A stretch of DNA of 28,799 nt from Octadecabacter sp. (GCA_018500065.2 JAHBAO020000002.1:1-28799); one strand, 5' to 3'; positions 1 to 7,967 are shown, numbered from the stretch's first letter. The notes: a model not told the origin generated them from the letters alone. Program-made: numbers and translations.

Positions 1-522
1 CTGTTACGTCGACTGTTGCTGTGTCTGTGCCGCCATTGCCGTCATCTACAGTGTAGGTGATGGTTGTGGTGCCGTTGAAGTTTTCGTCCGGTGTGAAGGT
101 GAGTGTGCCATCAGGGTTGATGGTGACTTCACCGTCCGGAGACGTCGCGTTTGTGACCGTCAGATCGTCGCCGTCAACATCCGTGTCGTTGCCCAGCACG
201 TCGATGGTGACTGGTGTGTCTTCATCGGTTTCGGCTGTGTCATCATTCGCAACCGGATCATCATTCACAGGGTTCACAGTGACGTTAACGGTCGCCGTGT
301 CGGTGCCGCCATTGCCGTCATCTACCGTATAAGTGATCGTTGTTTCGCCGTTAAAGTTGTCATTTGGCTCGAATGTGATCGTGCCATCTGGATTGATGGT
401 TACAGTCCCGTCGGGGGATGTCGCATTCGTCACAGACAGATTGTCACCATTCGGGTCCGTGTCGTTGCCCAGAACATTGATATCGACAGAACCGTCTTCA
501 TCGACAGTTGCAGTGTCATCCT
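1..522 (-). repeat. Tandem 92-codon cadherin-like repeats inside the RTX gene
   Basis: Two successive units of 276 bp occur in frame (unit boundaries near 522 and 246), each encoding DDTA..DED..V.I.VLGNDTD, then SPDG.VTINPDGT and NFNG.TTITYTVDDGNGGTDTATV. The second unit continues to the left edge, so more copies probably follow outside the window. DNA identity between the units is high but not complete, which points to duplication followed by divergence. Confidence 0.85.
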
Positions 523-3064
523 GTGCGTCTGGGCCACGGTTGATTTCATCACCGATGATTGCTTCGATGTCAGGGAACGCCAGTGTCTCACCCGTCGGGT
601 TGCCGTGAGCGTCAACGAACACAACTGTGCCGTTTATGCCGTTGCCGTTACCGCCCGTTGTTGTGTCAGACACAACATGGTCGAGGAAGTATGGCCCCTG
701 GCCTGTCAGGTCGAGAACATCGTGGTCGGACCCCGTTGCGCCACCGTCGACAGTGTCGCCAGCGCCGCCGAGGATCAGGTCGGACCCTTCGCCACCTTCC
801 AGAAGGTCAGCGCCGTCGCCGCCGTTCAGTGTGTCGTCGCCGTCTTCACCGAACAGCATATCGTTGCCAGCACCGCCGGACAGCATGTCGTTGCCGTCCT
901 GACCGTGGATCCAATCGTTGCCGTCGCCACCTTCTGCCGTGTCGTTGCCAGTGCCCATCCAGATTTCATCGTCACCAGCACCGCCAAAGCCCTGGTCGTT
1001 GCCAGAGTCGCCGACGATCACATCGCGGCCTTCGCCACCATAAATCTCGTCGTCGCCAGCGCCGCCAAAAAGACCTTTGTCGTTGAAACCGTCATCGCCA
1101 GCACCGCCTTCGATAAGGTCATTGCCAGCACCGCCTTCAATGCGGTCAGCGCCATCGCCACCGTGAAGGTTGTCGTTGCCTGCGCCGCCATAGATCGTGT
1201 CCATGTCCGCGCCGCCGAATGCTGCATCATCGCCTGCGCCACCAAAAATGGTGTCCATGCCTGCATCGCCTACCAGATGGTCGTGGCCATCGTCACCTTG
1301 CAAGGTATCGTTGCCAGTGCCGCCAAAAATCAGGTCGTCGCCACCCTTACCAGCAATGATGTCATCGCCCGCGTCGCCAAACAGCTCGTCATTGCCGTCC
1401 GGTCCCTGCGTTACGACCGTCCCGATCGTGTTGAATGTTACGTCCGTCACATGGACGATCTGGTCCGTTCTGCCACCATTGTCATAATCAATTACGATAG
1501 ACGCGATTGGGCCAGCAACATTTACAAGGATGGAACCCTGCGCAACAGCAGATGTGACACCGGCATTGTGCTCGATATTCCCAATCGCTGTGTTGCCATT
1601 GATGATCTGATCGCCTGTTTCAGACGTAATCGTTACGGCGACTTCAACGCCATGTTCGTCGTAAGCGCGAATTGTAAGGCGGTCTGTGTGTGTGTCACCT
1701 GCGTCGGTTGCAAGATCAACGTCGTTGATACGGAACGCGACGTTCTGAACTTCGTTCTCATACGCCCCATTCGTGGACGAGAATGTCAGCCTTGTCTCGG
1801 ACGTGTTGTCCCAGCCACCTTCGCCGCCCTCACCAAAAAGTTTCAGGCTGGAGTCGCTGTCAAAGCCTTCGCCAGCTTCAGTATAAACAGTGTCGTTTGA
1901 AATGTTGGCCATTGCCCATTCATCTTGAGCGTGAAAGCCGATGTGTACGTTGATGCCTCCAGCGTCGTAGTTGACTGAATGACCAAGCTGCGTGCCGTCT
2001 GCTGCAACGTGATCCCATACAAGGGTCTTTGCATCGGAAGAGCCTGTGCCACCATTCGGGCCATCGCCGCAGATTTCATCGTTGCCAGTACCACCGTAAA
2101 CAGTATCGTCACCGGAACCACCAATCATGCTGTCATCACCAGCATCGCCGTAAAGTGTGTCATCACCAGCATCGCCAGAAAAGAAATCATGGCCGTTCAT
2201 ACCTGCAAGGATGTCGTCGCCTTCACCACCAAACAGATCGTCGTTGCCCTCTTCACCAAAAAGCGTGTCATCGTCGTTACCGCCAAACACAACGTCATCG
2301 CCGTCGCCAGCCAGAATGAAGTCTTCGCCAGCTTCGCCGCTGATTACATCATGGCCTGTGCCACCATGAACTTCGTCATTTCCGTTGCCCGCAAGCACGA
2401 TATCGTTGCCGCCAAATGCGTGAATCAGGTCATCATCACCGGTGTCACCCGCCAAAATCGCGTCGTGGTTATCGACCTTGTCGCCATCAGGATCACCAAC
2501 GTACGCAACATCGATAACATCGTTACCCGCCGTACCTTCAACAGTACCATCCAACGTTTCAGCGATGCTGAATTTGATGTCACTCACGGCAACTGTTCCC
2601 GAGAAGAAGCTCTCTGGGCCATCGTCCAGAACGATCCAAAATGTCTTGAGAGGACCTGGGATATGGACATCAATGTCTTGAGCGCTGTTGTTCGCGCCTG
2701 GGCCAGGTCCGTTGGTTTGGGTACCAGTCACAACATTGCCAGTCGCGTGGTGAACGCCCGTCGCTTCGAAGTGGACTGGCACAGGATTGCCATGCGCATC
2801 CTTCGTCATGATTGTGATCTCGTCGAGACGGTCAACGTCCAGAACGGTGAATTTGATGTCGGTAACTTCTTTCGAGAATGTGATGTCGGCTGAGCTGTCG
2901 CGCATGACGTCCCAGTTCTTCAGCATGCCGTTCTCAACAAACCACTGGCTGCCCCGGACGTTTTCTGGAGTCGCCACACTAACATCAATCGCTCCATCCG
3001 GACCGTTGATTGTGTTGTTTCCGTCTACATTCGTATGCGACCAGTCGATTGTATAATCAGACAT
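1..3064 (-). CDS. Giant RTX/cadherin-like secreted protein, N-terminal part (runs off left edge)
   Basis: One uninterrupted frame of 1021 codons reads leftward from ATG at 3064, with AGGA at 3071-3074 as ribosome binding site; the C-terminus lies outside the window. There is no Sec signal peptide, as expected for type I secretion substrates. Order: a beta-rich N-terminal region (about residues 1-185); a first block of GGxGxDxhx calcium-binding nonapeptides (about 190-335); a non-repetitive beta domain (about 345-550) rich in Asp, Asn and Thr; a second, longer nonapeptide block (about 552-765); a linker; then tandem cadherin-like/Big_9-type domains of 92 residues starting with DDTATVDEDG (about residue 849 onward). 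The family comprises acidic extracellular adhesins or biofilm proteins, folded by calcium outside the cell. No type I transporter genes are visible here. The exact function is unknown; the RTX class is certain, the adhesin role inferred. Confidence 0.93.
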   Translation of the reverse strand, partial: MSDYTIDWSHTNVDGNNTINGPDGAIDVSVATPENVRGSQWFVENGMLKNWDVMRDSSADITFSKEVTDIKFTVLDVDRLDEITIMTKDAHGNPVPVHFEATGVHHATGNVVTGTQTNGPGPGANNSAQDIDVHIPGPLKTFWIVLDDGPESFFSGTVAVSDIKFSIAETLDGTVEGTAGNDVIDVAYVGDPDGDKVDNHDAILAGDTGDDDLIHAFGGNDIVLAGNGNDEVHGGTGHDVISGEAGEDFILAGDGDDVVFGGNDDDTLFGEEGNDDLFGGEGDDILAGMNGHDFFSGDAGDDTLYGDAGDDSMIGGSGDDTVYGGTGNDEICGDGPNGGTGSSDAKTLVWDHVAADGTQLGHSVNYDAGGINVHIGFHAQDEWAMANISNDTVYTEAGEGFDSDSSLKLFGEGGEGGWDNTSETRLTFSSTNGAYENEVQNVAFRINDVDLATDAGDTHTDRLTIRAYDEHGVEVAVTITSETGDQIINGNTAIGNIEHNAGVTSAVAQGSILVNVAGPIASIVIDYDNGGRTDQIVHVTDVTFNTIGTVVTQGPDGNDELFGDAGDDIIAGKGGDDLIFGGTGNDTLQGDDGHDHLVGDAGMDTIFGGAGDDAAFGGADMDTIYGGAGNDNLHGGDGADRIEGGAGNDLIEGGAGDDGFNDKGLFGGAGDDEIYGGEGRDVIVGDSGNDQGFGGAGDDEIWMGTGNDTAEGGDGNDWIHGQDGNDMLSGGAGNDMLFGEDGDDTLNGGDGADLLEGGEGSDLILGGAGDTVDGGATGSDHDVLDLTGQGPYFLDHVVSDTTTGGNGNGINGTVVFVDAHGNPTGETLAFPDIEAIIGDEINRGPDAQDDTATVDEDGSVDINVLGNDTDPNGDNLSVTNATSPDGTVTINPDGTITFEPNDNFNGETTITYTVDDGNGGTDTATVNVTVNPVNDDPVANDDTAETDEDTPVTIDVLGNDTDVDGDDLTVTNATSPDGEVTINPDGTLTFTPDENFNGTTTITYTVDDGNGGTDTATVDVT
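770..1410 (-). repeat. RTX nonapeptide block 2 (calcium-binding beta-roll)
   Basis: The reverse strand encodes a long run of GGxGxD-type nonapeptides such as GGAGNDLIE and GGTGNDTLQ, with a 27-bp period. Each unit contributes calcium ligands to a parallel beta-roll. This is the longer of the two blocks in this protein. Confidence 0.9.
2060..2500 (-). repeat. RTX nonapeptide block 1
   Basis: The reverse strand encodes nonapeptides such as GGTGHDVIS and GGEGDDILA with a 27-bp period. It is separated from block 2 by a roughly 200-residue non-repetitive domain. Confidence 0.9.
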
Positions 3065-3707
3065 CGTTATTCCTATCTTACCCTAGAACCAGCCAACCCA
3101 GGCCGACCCATTGATGACACGCGTGTTCGAACTGGGATTAAGGCCCACAGTTCGACACAAACGCTGATCGCAAAATACGATCAAACTCTCATCCGCTTTG
3201 AAAAGGGTTAGACCCAATCTCGCAGACACCACTCGTTAGCCAAGACCTAAATCTTGACCCGGCTTCCCCAGTCAGCCGGAATGCCCCCCAGTTGGGCTTG
3301 ATCTGGATACAGCCAGTTTTGTGTTCAAAAAAGCTAAAAATATCGCAATTAAGTTTTTTGACGCTTTGAGCAGCATCACAGACAGCGTCATAAGCACAGT
3401 TTACGTAACATTACTGAAACTGTTTGTTTCCAAGGCCGAAACAATCACAGGGTTTAACCCCTTGAAACGGGGTGGTTTGTGGCCAGTCGGTTCAATATTG
3501 CGCGATTACGCCTAAATCTTGAACAATTAACCAAAGGGGAGAATGGCCGTCATATTCCCCCACTCGCTGACTAACTTTTGGACAGTGCGCCAAATCAAGT
3601 GTTCACGAATACACACAAATCCCGAAAATTGTGGGGCTTTGTTTACGTTTCGATAACCTTGGCGATTCGGGGGATGTTCAGAATGTCGCATGCATCACCA
3701 CGTTAAG
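3065..3707. other. Gene-free, lower-GC intergenic stretch upstream of the RTX gene
   Basis: I see no credible gene in these 643 bases. They contain two inverted repeats: TCGAACTG at 3127-3134 paired with CAGTTCGA at 3148-3155 (13-base loop), and TCAAAAAA at 3325-3332 paired with TTTTTTGA at 3354-3361. A short motif CCTAAATCTTGA occurs near 3246 and again near 3510. The stretch probably carries the RTX promoter and operators, but I cannot assign a clear -35/-10 pair. Confidence 0.5.
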
Positions 3708-3793
3708 TGGTACCGGTGGCCGGACTCGAACCGGCACGATGTCACCATCGGGGGATTTTGAATCCCCTGCGTCTACCATTCCGCCACACCGGC
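3708..3793 (-). tRNA. tRNA-Leu (anticodon CAA)
   Basis: The reverse strand gives an 86-nt class II tRNA including an encoded CCA end. The acceptor arms GCCGGTG and CACCGGT pair (first pair G-U). The anticodon stem GGGGA/TCCCC encloses the loop TTCAAAA, giving anticodon CAA, which reads UUG. A variable arm typical of Leu tRNAs follows, then the T arm with GGTTCGAGTCC. The extra arm and anticodon together make the leucine identity firm. Confidence 0.96.
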
Positions 3794-3808
3794 ACACGCG
3801 ACAGGGGG

Positions 3809-3837
3809 CGAATACCCCCCGTCTGGCGCGGCGTCAA
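3809..3837 (-). promoter_or_regulatory. Candidate sigma-70 promoter of tRNA-Leu
   Basis: On the reverse strand TTGACG (3832-3837) and TATTCG (3809-3814) are separated by exactly 17 bases and lie just upstream of the tRNA 5' end. The stretch between -10 and the tRNA is GC-rich, as in growth-rate- and stringent-controlled stable RNA promoters. This is inferred from sequence only. Confidence 0.65.
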
Positions 3838-3931
3838 CGGCGATAAATCAAGTTTTAGTGGTTATTGGTCTCAAACGTATCACCAGACGCCAATTGCATG
3901 GTTTCATAACCGGTTCTGAACCAGCGCTAAC

Positions 3932-3975
3932 GCTGATCAGACGTGCCATGCATGCTGATCAGACGTGCCATGCAT
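3932..3975. repeat. Perfect 22-bp tandem duplication
   Basis: Two identical 22-bp units lie head to tail (3932-3953 and 3954-3975). Each contains the palindromes TGATCA and ATGCAT. The duplication lies between tRNA-Leu and the metallopeptidase remnant. It may be a replication-slippage scar or a paired protein-binding site; nothing in the sequence decides between them. Confidence 0.85.
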
Positions 3976-4041
3976 AAAGAGATGTGGCTGCACACATCGG
4001 CCTCCGTCACGTCAACGCCGCTCGCGGTTTGCTCCGCGCCG

Positions 4042-4197
4042 TCAAGATCGACGAAACCCGAAGTATAGCCTAGCAAGCAAGATCAGCAGCCCGACACTCC
4101 CACCGATACCAGCGCTTTTGCGCGCGCCACCACCGCGGCTACGATGGCGGACTTCGATAATGCTGCTGTCGCGTCTGCCTTGCCATTTCGCCTGCAC
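4042..4197 (-). pseudogene. Remnant of a YpfJ-type neutral zinc metallopeptidase gene (N-terminus only)
   Basis: Reading leftward from GTG at 4197, 51 residues run to a stop at 4042. The peptide has KWQGRRDSSIIEVRHRS, then a Gly/Arg-rich linker, then a hydrophobic segment GLLILLARLYFGF. This is the layout of the N-terminus of the neutral zinc metallopeptidase family (E. coli YpfJ and relatives): a (K/R)W(R/Q)GRR.S.NIEDRR start, a Gly-rich spacer and one membrane helix. The intact family is close to 290 residues with an HExxH catalytic domain, which is absent here. The expected ATG is replaced (GCG before AAATGG), conserved residues are changed, and the frame shifts after the membrane segment, where another frame continues as FVDLDGAEQTASG. 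The match is from memory of the family, so the call is moderately sure. Confidence 0.6.
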
Positions 4198-4274
4198 CGC
4201 TCCGGTATATAGTTGAGGTTGACCCTACAGCCTGTCTCTGGCCTAAGAAACCAAACAAATAAGAGCAGCATCAC

Positions 4275-4853
4275 ATGATCCGTCGACTTTATAACTGGAC
4301 CCTGTCCCTCGCCCACTCTCCTTATGCGATTTGGGCGCTGGCCTGCGTGGCCTTTATTGAAAGTTCAGTCTTCCCGATCCCGCCCGATTTGCTGATGATC
4401 CCGATGATCATCGCCGCGCCGCGCCGCGCGTTCCTGATAGCTGGCGTTGCGACAGTGGCCTCTGTCCTTGGTGGCATGCTTGGCTATGGCATTGGCATGT
4501 TCGCCTTCGACTCCATTGGCCAACCTATTCTTGAAGCCCTTGGTAAGACTCATTCGATGGAAGAATTCAGCACACGCTTTAATGATATGGGCTTCTGGGC
4601 CGTGCTCGTCGCGGGCATCACACCCTTCCCGTATAAGGTCATCACGATCATGTCGGGCTTTACAGCAATGCCGATTGGCACCTTCGTGGTAACCTCCATC
4701 CTTGCCCGCGCCCTGCGCTTCTTCATCATCGCGACATTGCTTTGGAAGTTCGGCGAACCGATCCGCACCTTCATCGAAAAGCGCCTTGGACTCATGTTCA
4801 CGCTCTTTTGCGTTGTGCTGGTCGGTGGCTTCTTCTTAGTGAAGTACCTATGA
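4275..4853 (+). CDS. yqaA: YqaA family membrane protein (DedA/VTT-like)
   Basis: A 192-residue multi-pass inner-membrane protein. It begins MIRRLYNWTLSLAHSPYAIW and has a conserved ESSVFPIPPDLLMIP segment (about residues 29-43), matching the E-x-x-x-P-x-P-x(2) signature of the DedA/VTT superfamily, where an acidic residue sits in a re-entrant loop. A second conserved segment, GITPFPYKVITIMSG, lies near residues 114-128. DedA proteins are implicated in lipid scrambling and envelope homeostasis; the small YqaA subgroup has no settled function. Its TGA stop overlaps the dsbB start codon (ATGA), so the two genes are translationally coupled. The ribosome binding site before the ATG is weak. Confidence 0.85.
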   Translation: MIRRLYNWTLSLAHSPYAIWALACVAFIESSVFPIPPDLLMIPMIIAAPRRAFLIAGVATVASVLGGMLGYGIGMFAFDSIGQPILEALGKTHSMEEFSTRFNDMGFWAVLVAGITPFPYKVITIMSGFTAMPIGTFVVTSILARALRFFIIATLLWKFGEPIRTFIEKRLGLMFTLFCVVLVGGFFLVKYL

Positions 4854-5305
4854 ATATGACCAAATCAAACCTGATCGCCATTGCCGCTTTCGGCAGCTTC
4901 GCCCTCCTCAGTGGCGCTTTCATTTTCCAAATGCTCGGCTACGCGCCTTGCCAGATGTGCCTATGGCAGCGCTACCCGCACGCCGCCGCCATTGTTATTG
5001 GTCTCTTGGCGCTGATCCTGACGCGGCTCCAAACCCACTTGGCACTTTTTGGCGCACTCGCAACACTCATAACCGGCGCCATCGGCGTCTATCACACAGG
5101 GGTCGAACGCGACTGGTGGGAAGGCCCGACAAGCTGCACAGGTGGCGGTGCGTTAAATCTGTCAGATCCACTCAGCACTGACATCGCCCCAATCGTCATG
5201 TGTGATGATGTGGTCTGGTCCCTCATGGGGCTTTCAATGGCGTCCTATAACGCCCTGATCTCATTCGCTTTGATGGGCCTGTGGATCGCCGCCGCCCGCC
5301 GCTAA
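4850..5305 (+). CDS. dsbB: Disulfide bond formation protein B
   Basis: A 151-residue inner-membrane quinone reductase that reoxidises DsbA. Four hydrophobic helices are visible. The first periplasmic loop carries C34-Q-M-C37 (CxxC) and the second carries C96 and C118, the two redox pairs of the family. The start is ATG at 4850, overlapping the yqaA stop by 4 bp; a longer upstream reading is possible but lies inside yqaA and lacks a DsbB-like sequence. The length fits compact alphaproteobacterial DsbB proteins. No DsbA gene is in the window, so the oxidant partner is encoded elsewhere. Confidence 0.93.
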   Translation: MNMTKSNLIAIAAFGSFALLSGAFIFQMLGYAPCQMCLWQRYPHAAAIVIGLLALILTRLQTHLALFGALATLITGAIGVYHTGVERDWWEGPTSCTGGGALNLSDPLSTDIAPIVMCDDVVWSLMGLSMASYNALISFALMGLWIAAARR

Positions 5306-5326
5306 CGCCTTATGTTCTTCCGCTTT

Positions 5327-5348
5327 GCCTTTGTTTCATAAATATCCC
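5327..5348 (+). repeat. Dispersed gene-end motif, copy A
   Basis: A 22-bp sequence ending in ATAAATATCCC, lying 21 bp after the dsbB stop. It matches 20 of 22 positions with the copy after the ornithine cyclodeaminase gene at 7910-7931. Confidence 0.6.
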
Positions 5349-5354
5349 GGGGTC

Positions 5355-5372
5355 CTAGGGGCTGGCCCCTAG
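5355..5372. terminator. Hairpin between convergent dsbB and lrp-type gene
   Basis: CTAGGGGC (5355-5362) and GCCCCTAG (5365-5372) form a GC-rich hairpin with a very short loop, midway between two converging genes. No U-tract follows on either strand, so termination is plausible but not certain. Confidence 0.5.
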
Positions 5373-5379
5373 CCCGCCC

Positions 5380-5808
5380 TCACCGCCCTGCGCGCCGCGT
5401 CGACAAAAGCAAACTGGTCTCAGACCGTGTAACGCCATCCATCCGCCGAATGCGAAACAACACGCCGTCCAAGGCATCCAGCGTGTCGGTGCCAATCTCC
5501 ACAATCAAATCCCAGGTTCCATTAGTGGAATGCACGGCCTGCACCTCGACCATGCCCGACAGCGCACGCATGACTTTCTCGGTCCCGCGCCCTTCGATCC
5601 CCAGCATCATCAAACCACGGACACTGTGTGCTGCCACATCCGCCCGCGTTTGCACCGTAAAGCCGGCTATCTCGCCGCTTTCCCGCAACCGATCCATCCG
5701 CGCCTTAACGGTGGCGCGTGTCACACCAAGATCAGCACTCAGGTCCGACACCGCCGCGCGCCCGTCTCGCTTCAACGCTTGCACCAGTCGACTGTCCAAT
5801 TCGTCCAT
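5380..5808 (-). CDS. Lrp/AsnC family transcriptional regulator
   Basis: A 142-residue protein: an N-terminal winged helix-turn-helix (about residues 1-60, with LSADLGVTRATVKARMDRL as the HTH), then a RAM/AsnC effector-binding domain (about 66-135). These proteins form octameric or dimeric DNA-binding assemblies that sense amino acids. The gene is divergent from the arginase-ornithine cyclodeaminase pair with 106 bp between the start codons. In proteobacteria such a regulator commonly controls the adjacent arginine or ornithine catabolic genes, so arginine- or ornithine-responsive control of that pair is the likely job (inference). Confidence 0.9.
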   Translation of the reverse strand: MDELDSRLVQALKRDGRAAVSDLSADLGVTRATVKARMDRLRESGEIAGFTVQTRADVAAHSVRGLMMLGIEGRGTEKVMRALSGMVEVQAVHSTNGTWDLIVEIGTDTLDALDGVLFRIRRMDGVTRSETSLLLSTRRAGR

Positions 5809-5914
5809 TTAAGTTGTCCATTTTGATCAATAGCCACTCAAATAGAACAATGCGCTCTCTTTCCCGATACATCAAGCCCCGCCAATATAGACCAAATCAT
5901 TTCTGGAGCCCCTT

Positions 5915-6838
5915 ATGACCCCACAAGATATCCTCCTCATCGGCGCGCCCGTGGACAGTGGCAAAGACCGCAAAGGCTGCATTATGGGCCCTGACGCTTT
6001 GCGCACCGCGCGCCTTGCAGAAACTTTGATCGAGCTGGGCCACAGCGTTTCCGACTGGGGCAACCTCACCGCTGAGGTCACCGGCATCGCAGAGCACGAC
6101 CACCTTATCGCCCTGCCTCAAACCGTCGGCTGGACGCGCACATTGCAAAAAGCGGCACACGACGCAGCGTCAAAAGGTTTGCCCGTTTTCTTAGGCGGCG
6201 ATCATTCCCTCGCGCTTGGCACGGTCACGGGCATCGCCGATCGCGCGGCGGCAATTGGTCGGCCCCTCTTTGTCCTCTGGCTCGACGCCCACAGCGACTT
6301 CCACACGCCGCAATCCACCGAAAGCGGAAATCTACACGGCACGCCAACCGCCTATTTCACCGGTCAACCCGGCTTTGACGCCTTCCCACCCGTCAACAAT
6401 CCTGTCCCTACGGCGAACGTCTGCATGATTGGCCTACGGTCCGTTGATCCCGCCGAACACGCGGCCCTTGCCAAAACCGACATCGAGATCGCCGACATGC
6501 GCGCCATTGACGAAGGCGGTATTCGCGCGCCCTTGGCCGAATTCCTCACCAAGGTTGAGGCCGCCAATGGTCTGCTACACGTCTCGCTTGATGTCGATTT
6601 TCTCGACCCTGACATCGCCCCTGCCGTCGGCACGACGGTTCCTGGCGGCGCTACCCTGCGTGAAGCCCACCTCGTGATGGAAATGCTCCACGACAGCCAA
6701 CGGGTTACTTCGCTCGATCTGGTCGAACTCAACCCGTTCATGGATGAACGCGGCAAAACCGCCTCTCTCATAGTTGATCTCACAGCCTCTCTCATGGGCC
6801 GCCGCGTCTTTGACCGTCCAACGCGCGCATTTGTTTAA
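5915..6838 (+). CDS. rocF: Arginase
   Basis: A 307-residue ureohydrolase that hydrolyses L-arginine to ornithine and urea using a binuclear manganese centre. All metal ligands are visible: H97 in GGDHS, D124/H126/D128 in DAHSDFH, and D226/D228 in SLDVDFLDP. GNLHGTP near residues 139-145 and the ELNP motif near the C-terminus fit arginase rather than agmatinase. It is the first gene of a two-gene unit, with ornithine cyclodeaminase 10 bp downstream, and is divergent from the Lrp/AsnC regulator. The product ornithine feeds directly into the next enzyme. Confidence 0.94.
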   Translation: MTPQDILLIGAPVDSGKDRKGCIMGPDALRTARLAETLIELGHSVSDWGNLTAEVTGIAEHDHLIALPQTVGWTRTLQKAAHDAASKGLPVFLGGDHSLALGTVTGIADRAAAIGRPLFVLWLDAHSDFHTPQSTESGNLHGTPTAYFTGQPGFDAFPPVNNPVPTANVCMIGLRSVDPAEHAALAKTDIEIADMRAIDEGGIRAPLAEFLTKVEAANGLLHVSLDVDFLDPDIAPAVGTTVPGGATLREAHLVMEMLHDSQRVTSLDLVELNPFMDERGKTASLIVDLTASLMGRRVFDRPTRAFV

Positions 6839-6848
6839 GGAACCTGTC

Positions 6849-7892
6849 ATGCAAACTCCCTCCAAACTCGCCCTTGTCCCCTTCGTTTCTGTTGAAAACA
6901 TGATGCGTCTGGTCAACGCCAATGGGCTCTCAGCGATGCTCATCCGCATTGCAGACACCATCGAAGCTGACTTTCTGCGCTGGGACGACTTCGACAAAAC
7001 TCCGCGCGTCGCCTCCCATTCTGACGTTGGTGTCATTGAACTTATGCCCACCTCAGACGGCGACCTTTACGGTTTCAAATATGTTAACGGCCACCCGAAA
7101 AACACAGCCGAGGGCTTGCAGACCGTCACCGCTTTTGGCCTTCTTGCCGATGTGCACTCCGGCTATCCGGTCCTCCTGTCGGAAATGACGCTCCTCACGG
7201 CCCTACGCACCGCCGCGATGTCCGCACTCGCCGCCAAACACCTTGCCCCGAAAAGCGCCACAACAATGGCCATGATCGGCAACGGCGCGCAATCAGAATT
7301 CCAATGTCGTGCGTTTCAGGCCATCTGTGGCATCACCCATGTCCGCCTGTACGACACAGATCCTGCCGCAACACGGAAATGTGCAAATAACCTTGAAAAC
7401 AGCGGCTTATACGTCACGATCTGTAAAACTGCCGAGGACGCCGTGACAGGCGCGCAAATCATAACGACCTGCACAGCAGACAAACAAAACGCCACCGTGC
7501 TCACCGACAACATGGTCGGCGCAGGCGTCCATATCAACGCAATTGGCGGCGATTGCCCTGGCAAAACCGAACTGCATTCAGACATCCTGCACCGCTCCTC
7601 TATCTTCGTGGAATACCCACCACAAACCCGCATTGAAGGCGAAATCCAAGCCCTCGCCGCAGACTATCCTGTCCTTGAACTTCATGAAGTCTTTTCTGGC
7701 AAAACCACGGGCCGCACGGACGACAAACAAATCACCTTGTTCGATTCAGTTGGCTTCGCGATCGAAGACTTCTCCGCCCTGCGCTGCATCAAAGACGCGA
7801 TTAAGGGGACGGATTTTTACATCGATCTGGACATGCTCGCAGACCCAGACGACCCCCGCGATCTATACGGCATGCTCAACCGCGCCAAATAG
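6849..7892 (+). CDS. ocd: Ornithine cyclodeaminase
   Basis: A 347-residue NAD-dependent enzyme of the ornithine cyclodeaminase/mu-crystallin family that converts L-ornithine to L-proline and ammonia. The substrate region LTALRTAA (about 116-123) and the nucleotide-binding loop IGNGAQSEFQ (about 143-152) are present, as is INAIGGDCPGKTEL, which holds the catalytic aspartate. The ATG at 6849 follows AGGA overlapping the arginase stop codon, which supports this start over longer readings within arginase. Arginase and this gene together make a two-step arginine-to-proline route. Confidence 0.93.
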   Translation: MQTPSKLALVPFVSVENMMRLVNANGLSAMLIRIADTIEADFLRWDDFDKTPRVASHSDVGVIELMPTSDGDLYGFKYVNGHPKNTAEGLQTVTAFGLLADVHSGYPVLLSEMTLLTALRTAAMSALAAKHLAPKSATTMAMIGNGAQSEFQCRAFQAICGITHVRLYDTDPAATRKCANNLENSGLYVTICKTAEDAVTGAQIITTCTADKQNATVLTDNMVGAGVHINAIGGDCPGKTELHSDILHRSSIFVEYPPQTRIEGEIQALAADYPVLELHEVFSGKTTGRTDDKQITLFDSVGFAIEDFSALRCIKDAIKGTDFYIDLDMLADPDDPRDLYGMLNRAK

Positions 7893-7909
7893 CGCCCGTC
7901 TTTGCCTTT

Positions 7910-7931
7910 GCCTTTGTTTTAAAAATATCCC
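7910..7931 (+). repeat. Dispersed gene-end motif, copy B
   Basis: Twenty of 22 positions match 5327-5348. It again lies just after a stop codon (ornithine cyclodeaminase) and is followed by GC-rich hairpin-forming sequence. Confidence 0.6.
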
Positions 7932-7967
7932 ACGGGGGACGCGAAGCGCGGGGTAAGGCCCCAGACT

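Noticed and set aside
605..2893. Long open frames on the + strand across the RTX gene (about 431 and 304 codons)
   Set aside because: They are mirror images of the GGxGxD repeat codons on the other strand, with low-complexity Val/Ala/Ile-rich products and no ribosome binding site; the reverse-strand RTX frame explains the sequence.
3321..3515. A 64-codon frame on the + strand with a basic, amphipathic product
   Set aside because: It starts at GTG with no ribosome binding site, lies in low-GC intergenic DNA and resembles no family I know. Not enough to call a gene.
3708..4274. tRNA-Leu as an integration site for a genomic island
   Set aside because: I found no duplicated tRNA 3' end, integrase or phage gene in the window. 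The remnants fit simple gene decay better.
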